39,425 nt of DNA from an uncultured Fibrobacter sp. (GTDB lineage Bacteria > Fibrobacterota > Fibrobacteria > Fibrobacterales > Fibrobacteraceae), in the NCBI GenBank assembly GCA_947305535.1, contig CAMZDZ010000005.1:1-39425 (forward strand), in the 5' to 3' direction. Under the pieces are notes generated by a model, which ran no database searches, was not told the origin of the DNA, and saw only the letters and a list, made by a program, of their open reading frames with translations. The position numbers were made by a program, and so were the translations under genes. Positions 22,997 through 30,542 of the stretch are shown piece by piece; the first letter of the stretch is position 1, and every line of letters begins with the position of its first letter.

Positions 22997-23218
22997 CTAC
23001 TTCTGCTTACGCTTGAAGAACATGCTGCCGACAAGCGAGACGGCAAGCACCACGATCATCGCCGTGAGGGCCGTATCGGCGGCTTCCCTGTTCTCGCCCG
23101 CAAGGCCGGTCTCGATGAGGACCACGAGCACGAGCGCGATGACGGCCGCCGTGGAGCCCATGCGTTCGAACATCTTGATTTTGTCTTCTGTGGTAAAGGG
23201 CTTTTTAATAAAGGGCAT
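22997..23218 (-). CDS. Small two-helix membrane protein
   Basis: The 73-residue product starts M-P-F-I-K-K-P-F, has two hydrophobic segments (~24-40 and ~50-66) separated by an acidic turn, and ends with K-R-K-Q-K. No family is recognised. The start codon lies inside the end of ubiA (14-base overlap), suggesting translational coupling and a place as the last gene of the ubiE-ubiX-ubiA operon. Its topology could suit an accessory of the prenyltransferase, but this is only neighbourhood inference. No terminator is visible between it and the convergent birA. Confidence 0.65.
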   Translation of the reverse strand: MPFIKKPFTTEDKIKMFERMGSTAAVIALVLVVLIETGLAGENREAADTALTAMIVVLAVSLVGSMFFKRKQK

Positions 23219-24098
23219 TGACGTCGCCTCCCATGCAAATCCACACGATGAGCCCCGCCATCACGAGCACGCTGATGGCAACGTTCGCCAAAAAGAAATC
23301 GCGGTTCATGGCGTCCAGGTCATCGGACTTGCGGAACAAGTGAATGTAGAGAACGGCAGCGGCCATCAGGGCCGTCACCACCCACCAGGGGGCACCCATG
23401 CCCCAGAAAAGGCCGAACGCCACGCAGAGCACAAGCATGGCGATATGGCTCCAAAAAGCGATTTGCAGTGCGCGCTTGCGGCCGAAACGGGCAGGTACCG
23501 AATGCAGGCCCATCTGCCGGTCGATTTCCTCGTCCTGCGTCGCGTAGATGATGTCGAAACCGCCCATCCAGAGCATGAGAATCACGAGCAGGAATATCGG
23601 GAACACGGCGAACTCGCCGCGGATGGCGATCCAGGCGCCGAGCGGGCTCATTCCGATGGCGAAGCCGAGGAACCAGTGGCAAAGCCACGAGAAGCGCTTC
23701 CAGTACGAATACGAGAGCAGCAGGAGCCACACGGGAAGCGCGAGGGCGCCCGCGAGGGGCTGCAGCATGAAGGCGAAGGCAACGAACAGGACGCCGTTCA
23801 CGGCGAGGAAGGCGTATACGGAGCGGCGGCTCAGGCGGCCTGCAGGCAGGTGGCGCTTTGCCGTGCGCGGGTTCTTCGCGTCGATATCGGCGTCAGCGAT
23901 GCGGTTGAAGGTCATCGCACTGTTGCGGGCGGTCACCATGCAGCCCACGATCAAGGCGATCATCTTGGCGGCAGCGGCGACATCCATGCCGCGGAAGCCG
24001 TTTGCCGCGACCCACATGGAGCCGAGGGCGAAAGGCATCGCGAACAGCGAGTGGCTGAAGCGCACCATGTGGCCAAACTCTAATATTTTCTTCAACAT
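23205..24098 (-). CDS. ubiA: UbiA-family prenyltransferase (4-hydroxybenzoate/MqnP type)
   Basis: The 297-residue product is a polytopic membrane protein of the UbiA superfamily with both Asp-rich motifs: N-R-I-A-D-A-D-I-D with following N-P-R-T-A-x-R-x-L-P near residue 70, and Q-D-E-E-I-D-R near 185. About eight transmembrane helices can be drawn. Family members attach a polyprenyl chain to an aromatic acid. Next to ubiX and ubiE this points to menaquinone side-chain attachment, probably as the MqnP of the futalosine route. The start at 24098 (M-L-K-K-I-L) is preferred over a frame extending to 24161, which reads through heptamer repeats at the ubiX end. It begins 8 bases after ubiX stops. 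Confidence 0.9.
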   Translation of the reverse strand: MLKKILEFGHMVRFSHSLFAMPFALGSMWVAANGFRGMDVAAAAKMIALIVGCMVTARNSAMTFNRIADADIDAKNPRTAKRHLPAGRLSRRSVYAFLAVNGVLFVAFAFMLQPLAGALALPVWLLLLSYSYWKRFSWLCHWFLGFAIGMSPLGAWIAIRGEFAVFPIFLLVILMLWMGGFDIIYATQDEEIDRQMGLHSVPARFGRKRALQIAFWSHIAMLVLCVAFGLFWGMGAPWWVVTALMAAAVLYIHLFRKSDDLDAMNRDFFLANVAISVLVMAGLIVWICMGGDVNALY

Positions 24099-24106
24099 AG
24101 TCAAAT

Positions 24107-24712
24107 CTATTTTGAGGCTCGAGGTTCGAGGCTCGAGGCCCCGGGTTCGGGGTCGCCCCACGGTTTTACAATTCCGGCGCAGTCCGCAACCGAAGCCGCT
24201 CCCAGATGCTTGAGCACCTTCGCCACCACGGTATCCACGAGTTCCTCGATGGTCGCGGGCTTGCTGTAGAACTGCGGCGAAGCGGGAATCACGACAGCCC
24301 CCGCACGGGTCACCCGTTCCATGTTTTCAAGGTGTATCAGGTTGTACGGCATCTCGCGGGGCACGATGACCAACGGGCGGCGTTCCTTGAGGCACACGTC
24401 CGCGCTGCGCACCAGCAAGTTGTCGGACGTTCCCGCAGCGATGCGGCCGAGCGTCCCCATGGAGCACGGCACCACGGCCATGCCCGCGTAGTCGGCAGAG
24501 CCGCTGGCGCATTCCGCAAAGAAGTCGTCCACATTGAATACACGCGAGGCAAAATCAAAAAGCGCGCCCTGTCCCTCGTACTCCACGACCTCGCGGCCGG
24601 GTCCCGTCACCACGAGCGAAACTTCGTGCCCGAACTTTTTCAAATACATCGCCGTGCGCGTGGCGTAGATCGCCCCGCTAGCGCCCGTCACGCCGAGCAC
24701 ATAGCGGCTCAT
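24107..24712 (-). CDS. ubiX: Flavin prenyltransferase UbiX
   Basis: UbiX makes prenylated FMN, the cofactor of UbiD decarboxylases. The 201-residue product shows the flavin-binding G-V-T-G-A-S-G-A near the N-terminus, V-V-P-C-S-M-G-T-L, the conserved P-R-E-M-P-Y-N-L-I-H-L-E-N-M block and a normal C-terminal helix. The final ~12 residues (P-E-P-G-A-S-S-L-E-P-R-A-S-K) are encoded by 7-bp tandem repeats and are unlikely to be functional. The ATG overlaps the ubiE stop (ATGA) and ubiA follows. The matching UbiD is not in the window. Its role in quinone synthesis is inferred from context. Confidence 0.93.
   Translation of the reverse strand: MSRYVLGVTGASGAIYATRTAMYLKKFGHEVSLVVTGPGREVVEYEGQGALFDFASRVFNVDDFFAECASGSADYAGMAVVPCSMGTLGRIAAGTSDNLLVRSADVCLKERRPLVIVPREMPYNLIHLENMERVTRAGAVVIPASPQFYSKPATIEELVDTVVAKVLKHLGAASVADCAGIVKPWGDPEPGASSLEPRASK
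24114..24155. repeat. Heptamer tandem repeat at the ubiX-ubiA junction
   Basis: Six consecutive 7-base units follow the pattern GAGGYTC with decay at one end: GAGGCTC, GAGGTTC, GAGGCTC, GAGGCCC, CGGGTTC, GGGGTCG. They encode the extreme C-terminus of UbiX on the minus strand. Since 7 is not a multiple of 3, gain or loss of a unit would change the reading frame of the UbiX tail. Confidence 0.7.
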
Positions 24713-25416
24713 CTCGCGCCCCCGTCCACCACGGCACTGGACCTGCGGCGCAACAGCACGCGGAACGCGACCCCGAAAAAGCAGGGCTTCACGTGCACGA
24801 GCTCGAACCCGCTCTTTTCGGCGAGGGCGACAAACTCGTTCACCGGCAAAAAGCGCAGCACCGAGTTGACCAGGTATTCGTAGGCATCGCGCTTGCTGAA
24901 CACGGCGCCGAGCACCGGGATGAACAGCGGGGCGAGCCTCTTGTAGAAAAACTTGTTGAACACGCCGCGCGGCGAGAAGAACTCGAGCACCTGGAGGAAC
25001 CCGCCCTCGGCAAGCACTCGGGCCGATTCCTTCAGCCCCCCTTCCGCATCCGGAAGGTTGCGCATCCCAAACCCGTTCAGGACCACGTCAAACGACCCGT
25101 CAGCAAAGGGCATTTTCATCGCATCAAGCTGCACGGGGACCGCCGTCATATTCTTTCCGGCCGCCCCCTTCAGCATGCCGTAGGAAAAATCCCCCAGCAC
25201 GGCCACGTCGGGCCTCCCGTTAAACTTTTCGTAGGTTGCCGCGAAGTCGCCCGTACCGCCGCACAAGTCCAGCAGGCGCCTGCCCGGCTTCATCCGTTTC
25301 AGTTCGCGGCAGCAGCTCCGGCGCCACAGAATGTCCTGACAGCAACTCAGTGCATGATTCAAGAAATCATAGCGGTTGGCGATATCGTCGAACATCTTGC
25401 GTACGGGACTCTTCAT
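24709..25416 (-). CDS. ubiE: Demethylmenaquinone methyltransferase UbiE/MenG
   Basis: The enzyme methylates the quinone ring in the last step of menaquinone synthesis. The 235-residue product has V-R-K-M-F-D-D-I-A-N-R-Y-D-F-L-N-H near the N-terminus, the SAM-binding L-D-L-C-G-G-T-G-D-F, D-A-M-K-M-P-F-A-D-G-S-F-D, the family signature G-F-G-M-R-N and R-V-L-A-E-G-G. The C-terminus is extended by a short Arg/Ser tail. It heads the ubiE-ubiX-ubiA operon. A TATATT box lies 14 bases before the ATG and no Shine-Dalgarno sequence is visible, so the leader is only about 8 bases. Confidence 0.95.
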   Translation of the reverse strand: MKSPVRKMFDDIANRYDFLNHALSCCQDILWRRSCCRELKRMKPGRRLLDLCGGTGDFAATYEKFNGRPDVAVLGDFSYGMLKGAAGKNMTAVPVQLDAMKMPFADGSFDVVLNGFGMRNLPDAEGGLKESARVLAEGGFLQVLEFFSPRGVFNKFFYKRLAPLFIPVLGAVFSKRDAYEYLVNSVLRFLPVNEFVALAEKSGFELVHVKPCFFGVAFRVLLRRRSSAVVDGGAR

Positions 25417-25430
25417 GCCACAAATTTAGA

Positions 25431-25458
25431 AATATACCTAGCGCAAGCCGCGCTCCAA
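25431..25458 (-). promoter_or_regulatory. Candidate promoter of the ubiE operon
   Basis: On the minus strand TTGGAG (25458-25453) is followed after 16 bases by TATATT (25436-25431). The predicted start of transcription is near 25424, giving a leader of about 8 bases before the ubiE ATG. Confidence 0.45.
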
Positions 25459-25490
25459 AAACAGAAAAGCGCGGACTTAAAAGCCCGCGC
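25457..25490 (-). terminator. Terminator of the CotH lipoprotein gene
   Basis: GCGCGG and CCGCGC form a stem around a 10-base loop. The minus strand continues TTTTCTGTTTTTGG. It lies 26 bases after the CotH stop codon and just upstream of the ubiE promoter. Confidence 0.8.
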
Positions 25491-25515
25491 AAAAATTATC
25501 GGTTCAGCCGCAATC

Positions 25516-28071
25516 TTACTTGAAGTTAGCGGAAATCGTCAAACCGTCCTTGACTGTAGCAATGCAGGTTTCCGGCTTGCCATCCACAGCGTCGCAGCCC
25601 GTCCAGCCCTTAAACACGGCACCGTTCGTAGCCACGGCAGACAATTGCATCTTCATCCCATTGAAGAACTTGCCTGTGAAAGACGTCGGGGATGTCGTGC
25701 CAGGCAGACGCATGCCTTCCATGAACACGGTACCATCGCCATCGGCCTTGATAGAAACGCTCACAAGGCTACCGTCAAGCGGCAAGTCTCCGTCTTCCTT
25801 GAAGAATTCGTGCTTGTAATTGTCGACAATTTCATTGTCGCGAGTCCTAGCCCAGGATTTCAGGAGATCGCCCTTCCAGTCAAACGGTTCCGGATAGTAC
25901 ATTCCGCCCTGATTGAACTTTTCGAGGTCCCTATCCTTCTCGGATGACGGAATGGTCTTAACCATATCGTCGACGACAGTCGCGACCCTGTCAGCGTTCA
26001 GGTAGCCCTTCCACATGGCGCAGCTGCGGTTGATGAACAGACGCTTGAAATCGGGGTTCTTGATAAGCTGGATGTACAGGTTAGCAAAGCAGCCCGTTTC
26101 CTTGCAGGGCTTGTTTCCGCCGCCCTGCTTGATCCAGGTAAACATGTTTGTCCCGTCATTAAACTTATCGCCACCAACAGGATCATCCACACCCCACTTC
26201 CAGCCAAAGCCGTGGTCCAAGTCGTAGACCATGAACTTCCAGGGCTGATCGGGGCTGCGCCAAGCGCGGACGTTGTTGTTCGGCCAGTCACCGTTATGCG
26301 CATAGATTTCGGTAGCCATGTAGTCGGCAAAGTTGCCCACATCCATCATCTTCTGGACTTCCGCGTAATTCGCGTTATTCTCGCCCGAGAAGTCGTTCGT
26401 TCCGACGAACTGGAGCAACTGCTTGTACCCGTCCACGGAACCGCCGTTGGCGTGCAGGCTGTCCTTCAGATGCTTGACCATGTCGACCGACTTGCTGTCG
26501 ATACCGTAGTTGGACTCAACATAGCTCTCGTTGAAGCGTTCGCGCATGTCGTGAATGCCGTGGTAGTGACCGTTGTAGTACACGACCACCTGGCGGCTAC
26601 GCTGGTAATCGACTCCGCTACCGTTCAAGATTTCACCGCCCATGGCGTCCGCGACATAGTCAATGACAAAGCGGTTTCCGTTGTTGCGGAGATTGAAGGA
26701 CTTGTACTTGGTAACGTTCGGATTCGTCGGGAACAGCGGGTAGTTGATGCGGCCATTCTGGTACTTCTCGCGCATCACGATGGCGACGGACTTCTTGTCC
26801 TTGACGCGGCTCCAGTTACCCATGAGCGAAATGCCGGCATCGATTTCCCAGGTTTTTTCCTTGGAGTCGCTGCCATTCTCGAAATATTCCACGTGGACCG
26901 GACGTTCCACATCGGCGTACATGCCCTTCGGGCATTCATCAGGATCAGAGGCCTCGCACTTGACGTAGTTTTCCCTGAAGAAGGCAGAGTCCACGGTCAC
27001 GGCCACCACGGGCATCTTGACCTGCTGACTGATGAAGTACGTATTGGTGACGACTTCCTTCGTCAGGAAACCGTCCTTATAAGCAGCGCAGCGGAGAGCC
27101 ATGCTGTGGTCGATAACCATGTCGCTCTTGAATTCCTCGGAGTTTTCGTTCGGCAAGGAACCGTCCTTGGTGCAGCGGATCTTGGTGCCATCGGAAACAG
27201 TCGGTTTTTTCAGCGTCACCTGAGAACTGTAGAAGCCAGCCGCGGCCGAGCCGAAATTGAACTTGGCAACGACACCCTGGTAAGCCTCAGCTTCAGTGTT
27301 CGGGGCTTCCGGAGTCGGCTTGTCCATATATCTCCAGCCACCGCCGTCGATACGCCCCCAGCTCATGCCCGGTTCGAGAACGGGGAACTGCACAGTGTCT
27401 CGGATTTGGTAGTATTTGTCAATCAGGTAGATGGTGCCACCGTTCTTGTCAAGTCTCCAGTTGGTGTGCGTACGGTAATGACGGTCACCGACATCCTTCG
27501 CCTCGGAAGCCTTCGGAATGTTCTTCTTGGAGATGAACACGTTGCGGAAGGACTTCGGTCTAATGATTTCGTTGCCGAAAGCCCACTTGCGCGTCTTGTC
27601 CAGACTCTCGACCAGGTAATAGCCGTTCAGGTCAGCAACCTCGTCACCGGCGTTGTAGATTTCCACCCATGCGGGATCGTCACCGTCCTCGTCGAGCCAG
27701 TCAAGGTTAATCGAAACAACTTCGGTTATTCGCAATGCGGAATTGCCGACCCTGCGGACAACCGTATCTCTCGGGATATACACCGTGTCGGTAACCCAGA
27801 TGGTATCGCCAGTCTCGGGGTCAATATCCTTAATCGTCGAAACCACCTGCGGGTCCAACGTATCGATAATCGTGCTCACCTCACCGGTTTGAGGATTCAC
27901 GACCTTGGTCGAGTCCACTTTGGGCGGTACATCAATCGGCTGTTGCGCCGAAGAAGAAGGTGAAGATGTCGGTTGGGTAATTTCTTCTGAATCGCCGCTT
28001 CCGCAAGCAAGCAAGGTTCCAGCGATTACCCCAACAGCCATTAGATTTCGAGTCATTTTAAAGTAACGCAC
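25516..28071 (-). CDS. CotH-family surface lipoprotein with lamin-tail and hexosaminidase-C-like domains
   Basis: The 851-residue product starts with a lipoprotein signal (lipobox L-L-A-C, Cys about residue 23) and a Ser/Thr/Pro linker with D-T-V repeats. Residues ~115-200 look like a lamin-tail domain (I-T-E-V, W-V-E-I-Y-N, D-L-N-G-Y-Y-L). Residues ~270-345 resemble the chitobiase/hexosaminidase C-terminal fold (I-R-C-T-x-D-G-S-L-P). Residues ~350-700 form a CotH kinase-like domain with R-N-N-G-N-R, N-G-x-Y-H-G-I-H-D-M-R-E and Y-D-L-D-H-G-F-G-W. Residues ~770-851 resemble a divergent InlB B-repeat (G-W-T-G-C, I-S-A-N-F-K). CotH of Bacillus spores is a protein kinase; activity here is unproven. 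The start is GTG at 28071 after AGGCGG, or ATG at 28056. It appears monocistronic. Confidence 0.88.
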   Translation of the reverse strand: MRYFKMTRNLMAVGVIAGTLLACGSGDSEEITQPTSSPSSSAQQPIDVPPKVDSTKVVNPQTGEVSTIIDTLDPQVVSTIKDIDPETGDTIWVTDTVYIPRDTVVRRVGNSALRITEVVSINLDWLDEDGDDPAWVEIYNAGDEVADLNGYYLVESLDKTRKWAFGNEIIRPKSFRNVFISKKNIPKASEAKDVGDRHYRTHTNWRLDKNGGTIYLIDKYYQIRDTVQFPVLEPGMSWGRIDGGGWRYMDKPTPEAPNTEAEAYQGVVAKFNFGSAAAGFYSSQVTLKKPTVSDGTKIRCTKDGSLPNENSEEFKSDMVIDHSMALRCAAYKDGFLTKEVVTNTYFISQQVKMPVVAVTVDSAFFRENYVKCEASDPDECPKGMYADVERPVHVEYFENGSDSKEKTWEIDAGISLMGNWSRVKDKKSVAIVMREKYQNGRINYPLFPTNPNVTKYKSFNLRNNGNRFVIDYVADAMGGEILNGSGVDYQRSRQVVVYYNGHYHGIHDMRERFNESYVESNYGIDSKSVDMVKHLKDSLHANGGSVDGYKQLLQFVGTNDFSGENNANYAEVQKMMDVGNFADYMATEIYAHNGDWPNNNVRAWRSPDQPWKFMVYDLDHGFGWKWGVDDPVGGDKFNDGTNMFTWIKQGGGNKPCKETGCFANLYIQLIKNPDFKRLFINRSCAMWKGYLNADRVATVVDDMVKTIPSSEKDRDLEKFNQGGMYYPEPFDWKGDLLKSWARTRDNEIVDNYKHEFFKEDGDLPLDGSLVSVSIKADGDGTVFMEGMRLPGTTSPTSFTGKFFNGMKMQLSAVATNGAVFKGWTGCDAVDGKPETCIATVKDGLTISANFK

Positions 28072-28100
28072 AATATCCGCCTATAAAATAAGGAAACCAT

Positions 28101-28159
28101 TCTGCACGTTACCGTGCAGAAACAGCCCAATTCATATCATCCACTACTAAATCTAGTAG
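28101..28159. promoter_or_regulatory. Two palindromes in the leader of the CotH gene
   Basis: TCTGCACG-TTAC-CGTGCAGA (28101-28120) is a perfect 8-bp inverted repeat with 4-base loop, 30 bases before the CotH start. CTACTA-AATC-TAGTAG (28144-28159) is a perfect 6-bp one. They may be operator sites or leader RNA hairpins; neither is followed by a T tract on the minus strand that would make a strong terminator. Confidence 0.5.
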
Positions 28160-28206
28160 AAAATGAAGAAAAAATGAAAAAACATTGGTAATATCTTCTT
28201 TACACC

Positions 28207-28234
28207 TTGACAAAAAACACATTATTGCTAAATT
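28207..28234 (+). promoter_or_regulatory. Promoter of tRNA-Phe
   Basis: A perfect -35 TTGACA (28207-28212) is followed after 16 bases by TAAATT (28229-28234), extended as TAAATTTG, which also fits the Bacteroidetes-type TAnnTTTG element. Transcription would begin near 28241, 8 bases before the mature tRNA. Confidence 0.8.
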
Positions 28235-28248
28235 TGGTCTACCAAAAT

Positions 28249-28321
28249 GGTTCTGTAGCTCAGTTGGTAGAGCAGTGGACTGAAAATCCACGTGTCGGCG
28301 GTTCAATTCCGCCCGGGACCA
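28249..28321 (+). tRNA. tRNA-Phe (anticodon GAA)
   Basis: The cloverleaf is complete: acceptor GGTTCTG/CGGGACC with two G-U pairs, D-arm GCTC-AGTTGGTA-GAGC, anticodon loop C-T-G-A-A-A-A with anticodon GAA, T-arm GGCGG-TTCAATT-CCGCC and discriminator A. The 3' CCA is not encoded (ACG follows). It has its own promoter and terminator. Confidence 0.96.
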
Positions 28322-28324
28322 CGA

Positions 28325-28354
28325 AAAAGCCTCCGGTTCCGGAGGCTTTTTTTT
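28325..28354 (+). terminator. Terminator of tRNA-Phe
   Basis: GCCTCCGG and CCGGAGGC form an 8-bp stem with a 2-base loop, flanked by A residues and followed by eight T residues. Confidence 0.92.
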
Positions 28355-28407
28355 ACCCAAAATTTACGTTTTTCACTGGTCCAGGCAAAATGCCTTTTGT
28401 ACGGCCC

Positions 28408-28428
28408 AAAAAAGGCGCCGTCAGCGCC
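28408..28428 (-). terminator. Terminator overlapping the HD-GYP stop codon
   Basis: GGCGC and GCGCC pair around CGTCA. On the minus strand the first arm begins immediately next to the TAG stop codon and the hairpin is followed by TTTTTTGGG. Confidence 0.7.
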
Positions 28429-29531
28429 TAGATACGCCTGTTGCGGTATCCGGAATAGAACAGTTCCCAATGGTCCAGAAGGACATCCACCAGTTCCGGT
28501 TGGAACTGCGTCCCGCGCTGCTTGATGAACTCGGCACGCACGTCCTCTTCGGGCCAGGCCTCCTTGTAGCAACGGGGGCAGGACAGGGCATCCAGCACGT
28601 CGGCCACGGCGCAAATGCGCCCGGAAAGCGGGATATCCTCGCCCTTCAGTCCGTCGGGATAGCCCGTACCGTCCCAGCGTTCATGGTGGGAGCCGGCAAT
28701 CTCGGCGGCAAAACGCAGCAGCTTGCGCTTGGAAGCACGCAGCATCTCGCGCCCGATAACGGAATGCGTCTTCATGACAGCGAACTCCGTCGTGTTCAGG
28801 CGGCCAGGCTTGTTGAGCACGGCATCCGGGATGCCGATCTTGCCCAGGTCGTGCAACGGGGCCGCCAAGCGGATTTTCTCGCAATAGGACGCCGACAGGC
28901 CCAGGAACTTGGCCAAATTGTACGAGACCTCGGCAACACGCTGGATGTGGTCCCCCGTCTCCTGACTGCGGTACTCGGACGCGTCACCCAGGATATGGAT
29001 GATATCCCTCTGGGTCGCCTCCAGTTCGGCGTTGAGCATCGTGGATTCCACGGTCTTCGCGGAATACACGGCAATAAGCGAAAGGTTTTCGAGATCAGCC
29101 TGAGTAAAGTAACCGGGTTCTCCCTGCTTGTTGATGGCCTGGTAAACGCCCATGACCTTCCCGATGGAATTCTTGAGGGGAACCGCCAGCACGGACTTCG
29201 TGTGGTAGTGCGTCTTCTCGTCGCTACGGCGGTCGAACCGCTCGTCGAGGTACGCGTCCTTCACGAGCAGGGATTCTCCGGAAGTCAACGAATGGCCGGC
29301 AAAGCCCGCTCCCATCGGGATGCGGAGTTCGTCGACACCGTGGGCGACCTTGGTCCACAGCTCCTTATTTTGCTTATCCAGAAGCCACAGGGAACAGCGG
29401 TCAGAGCATACGACGGAACGGCCAAGATCGTTCATGAGCACAAGGAGGTTGTCCACCTTGCGCTCCGCCGCAATCTTGGGCATATACTCGAAAAGCAGAT
29501 GGAGAATCCTCTGCGATTCGTCAACTGCCAT
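28428..29531 (-). CDS. GAF and HD-GYP domain phosphodiesterase/regulator
   Basis: From the ATG at 29531 the product has 367 residues. A GAF sensor domain covers ~20-165 (C-S-D-R-C-S-L-W-L-L-D, G-A-G-F-A-G, S-V-L-A-V-P-L). An HD-GYP domain follows, with H-D-L-G-K-I-G-I-P-D near residue 224 and H-H-E-R-W-D-G-T-G-Y-P near 281. HD-GYP enzymes hydrolyse cyclic-di-GMP or related dinucleotides, so the protein likely links a ligand signal to second-messenger breakdown. There is no receiver domain or membrane segment. Upstream in-frame starts exist (29552, 29600). The promoter predicted at 29562-29590 would begin transcription near 29555, and GGAAGAGA before 29531 is the better ribosome site. It is monocistronic, divergent from tRNA-Ser. 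Confidence 0.88.
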   Translation of the reverse strand: MAVDESQRILHLLFEYMPKIAAERKVDNLLVLMNDLGRSVVCSDRCSLWLLDKQNKELWTKVAHGVDELRIPMGAGFAGHSLTSGESLLVKDAYLDERFDRRSDEKTHYHTKSVLAVPLKNSIGKVMGVYQAINKQGEPGYFTQADLENLSLIAVYSAKTVESTMLNAELEATQRDIIHILGDASEYRSQETGDHIQRVAEVSYNLAKFLGLSASYCEKIRLAAPLHDLGKIGIPDAVLNKPGRLNTTEFAVMKTHSVIGREMLRASKRKLLRFAAEIAGSHHERWDGTGYPDGLKGEDIPLSGRICAVADVLDALSCPRCYKEAWPEEDVRAEFIKQRGTQFQPELVDVLLDHWELFYSGYRNRRI

Positions 29532-29561
29532 TTCATTCTCTTCCGTTGCCATCACCTTAAA

Positions 29562-29590
29562 AGTATAAAAGTTTCGACAAAAAGGGTTAA
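29562..29590 (-). promoter_or_regulatory. Promoter of the HD-GYP gene
   Basis: On the minus strand TTAACC (29590-29585), a 17-base spacer and TATACT (29567-29562) form a good sigma-70-like promoter. The predicted start near 29555 leaves about 24 bases of leader before the ATG at 29531. It is almost back to back with the tRNA-Ser promoter. Confidence 0.65.
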
Positions 29591-29593
29591 CTG

Positions 29594-29622
29594 TTGACAC
29601 GGAAGGTAAACTTTTTTACCTT
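29594..29622 (+). promoter_or_regulatory. Promoter of tRNA-Ser
   Basis: A perfect TTGACA (29594-29599), a 17-base spacer and TACCTT (29617-29622) are followed by the mature tRNA 11 bases later. Confidence 0.8.
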
Positions 29623-29632
29623 ACACTCGCCT

Positions 29633-29713
29633 GGAGGAATAGGCTAATTGGTAAGTCAGCGGTCTTGAAAACCGCCGCCGTAAGGCTTGGGGGTTCGAGT
29701 CCCTCTTCCTCCG
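29633..29713 (+). tRNA. tRNA-Ser (anticodon UGA)
   Basis: Acceptor GGAGGAA/TTCCTCC, anticodon stem GCGGT/ACCGC enclosing C-T-T-G-A-A-A (anticodon TGA), a variable arm with GCC-GTAA-GGC, T-arm around TTCGAGT and discriminator G, as expected for serine. The variable arm is short for tRNA-Ser. CCA is not encoded. Confidence 0.93.
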
Positions 29714-29721
29714 CTAGAAAC

Positions 29722-29750
29722 GGGTCGGCTAAGCCGACCCATTCCTGTTT
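29722..29750 (+). terminator. Terminator of tRNA-Ser
   Basis: GGGTCGGC and GCCGACCC pair around TAA, followed by ATTCCTGTTT. The T tract is imperfect. The same hairpin may serve the convergent comF gene. Confidence 0.65.
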
Positions 29751-29772
29751 CCGGTCCTGCTCAAAAAAAACG

Positions 29773-30486
29773 CTAAACGCCGTAGAAAGCCCTCACGTCC
29801 GCCGCAAAATCGGCCGCCGCCGAGATCGGCTGGTCGTAGAGCAGGGTCATGACCTTCGTAGGCAAGGGGAAATCCCGGCCCAGCGCGCTCAGGCAAGACG
29901 ACGTGGTCGCCCCCGTGGTGAACACGTCGTCCACCACGAAGACCGTCCCGCGGGGCGGGAGCCGCGCGGGCAGCGCGCCCTCGAAGGCGCCGGCCACGTT
30001 CATTTCGCGCTGGGCGCGCGAGAGCTTGGTCTGCGACACCCGGAACGTCCGCCGCCGGAGCCAGCGGCACACGCGGCCCCCGTAGAGCTCAGCCAGCGCC
30101 CTCGCGATCATTTCGGCCTGGTTGTACCCCCTCTCCCTGTAGCGCGCCCTGTGGAGCGGCACGGGCACAAAGAAAAAGGGTCTCGGGAGCGAGTCCACGG
30201 TCTGGTGAATTACGCCCCCGGGCATCGCCGACGAATGACGCACCAGGAACCGCGCCATCCCGGGAATCGACTTGTACTTGAGCGAGTGGATCAGCCTGCG
30301 CGTCAGTGAATCCATCGGGAAAAGACAGAACACGTCGGGCGCGGGGAAGCTCATCCCCTGCGACTCGCCCTTCAGCCGTTCCATGCAATCCGGGCAAAGC
30401 CACGGGTCCAGCGCCTCCGAGCTCCTGCCGCAGCCGAGGCAATCCATGCCGAAAACAAAATTCTCTATGGTCCTGAGGACACCCAT
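29773..30486 (-). CDS. comF: ComF-family phosphoribosyltransferase-like protein
   Basis: The 237-residue product begins with a zinc-ribbon type cluster (Cys16-x2-Cys19 and Cys31-x2-Cys34) followed by a type I phosphoribosyltransferase domain: F-V-P-V-P-L-H, R-G-Y-N-Q-A-E and the PRPP-binding V-V-D-D-V-F-T-T-G-A-T-T. This is the ComF/GntX architecture, linked to DNA uptake or use of external DNA in transformable bacteria; the exact biochemical role is unsettled. Translation start is well supported by AGGAGGT 5 bases before the ATG. It stands alone between tRNA-Ser and the rod-shape operon. The presence of pilin genes elsewhere in the window makes a DNA-uptake role conceivable but unproven. Confidence 0.9.
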   Translation of the reverse strand: MGVLRTIENFVFGMDCLGCGRSSEALDPWLCPDCMERLKGESQGMSFPAPDVFCLFPMDSLTRRLIHSLKYKSIPGMARFLVRHSSAMPGGVIHQTVDSLPRPFFFVPVPLHRARYRERGYNQAEMIARALAELYGGRVCRWLRRRTFRVSQTKLSRAQREMNVAGAFEGALPARLPPRGTVFVVDDVFTTGATTSSCLSALGRDFPLPTKVMTLLYDQPISAAADFAADVRAFYGV

Positions 30487-30542
30487 GATAGACCTCCTGG
30501 GACTATAGACGTTCCAGCTCGGGTCTTTGTCCGCCCCGAAAC

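Noticed and set aside
24099-24161. N-terminal extension of ubiA
   Set aside because: It reads through the heptamer repeats in the ubiX end and adds residues absent from the family.
30502-30507. TATAGT as a -10 box for comF
   Set aside because: The implied transcription start would fall within the Shine-Dalgarno sequence, which would then be lost from the mRNA.
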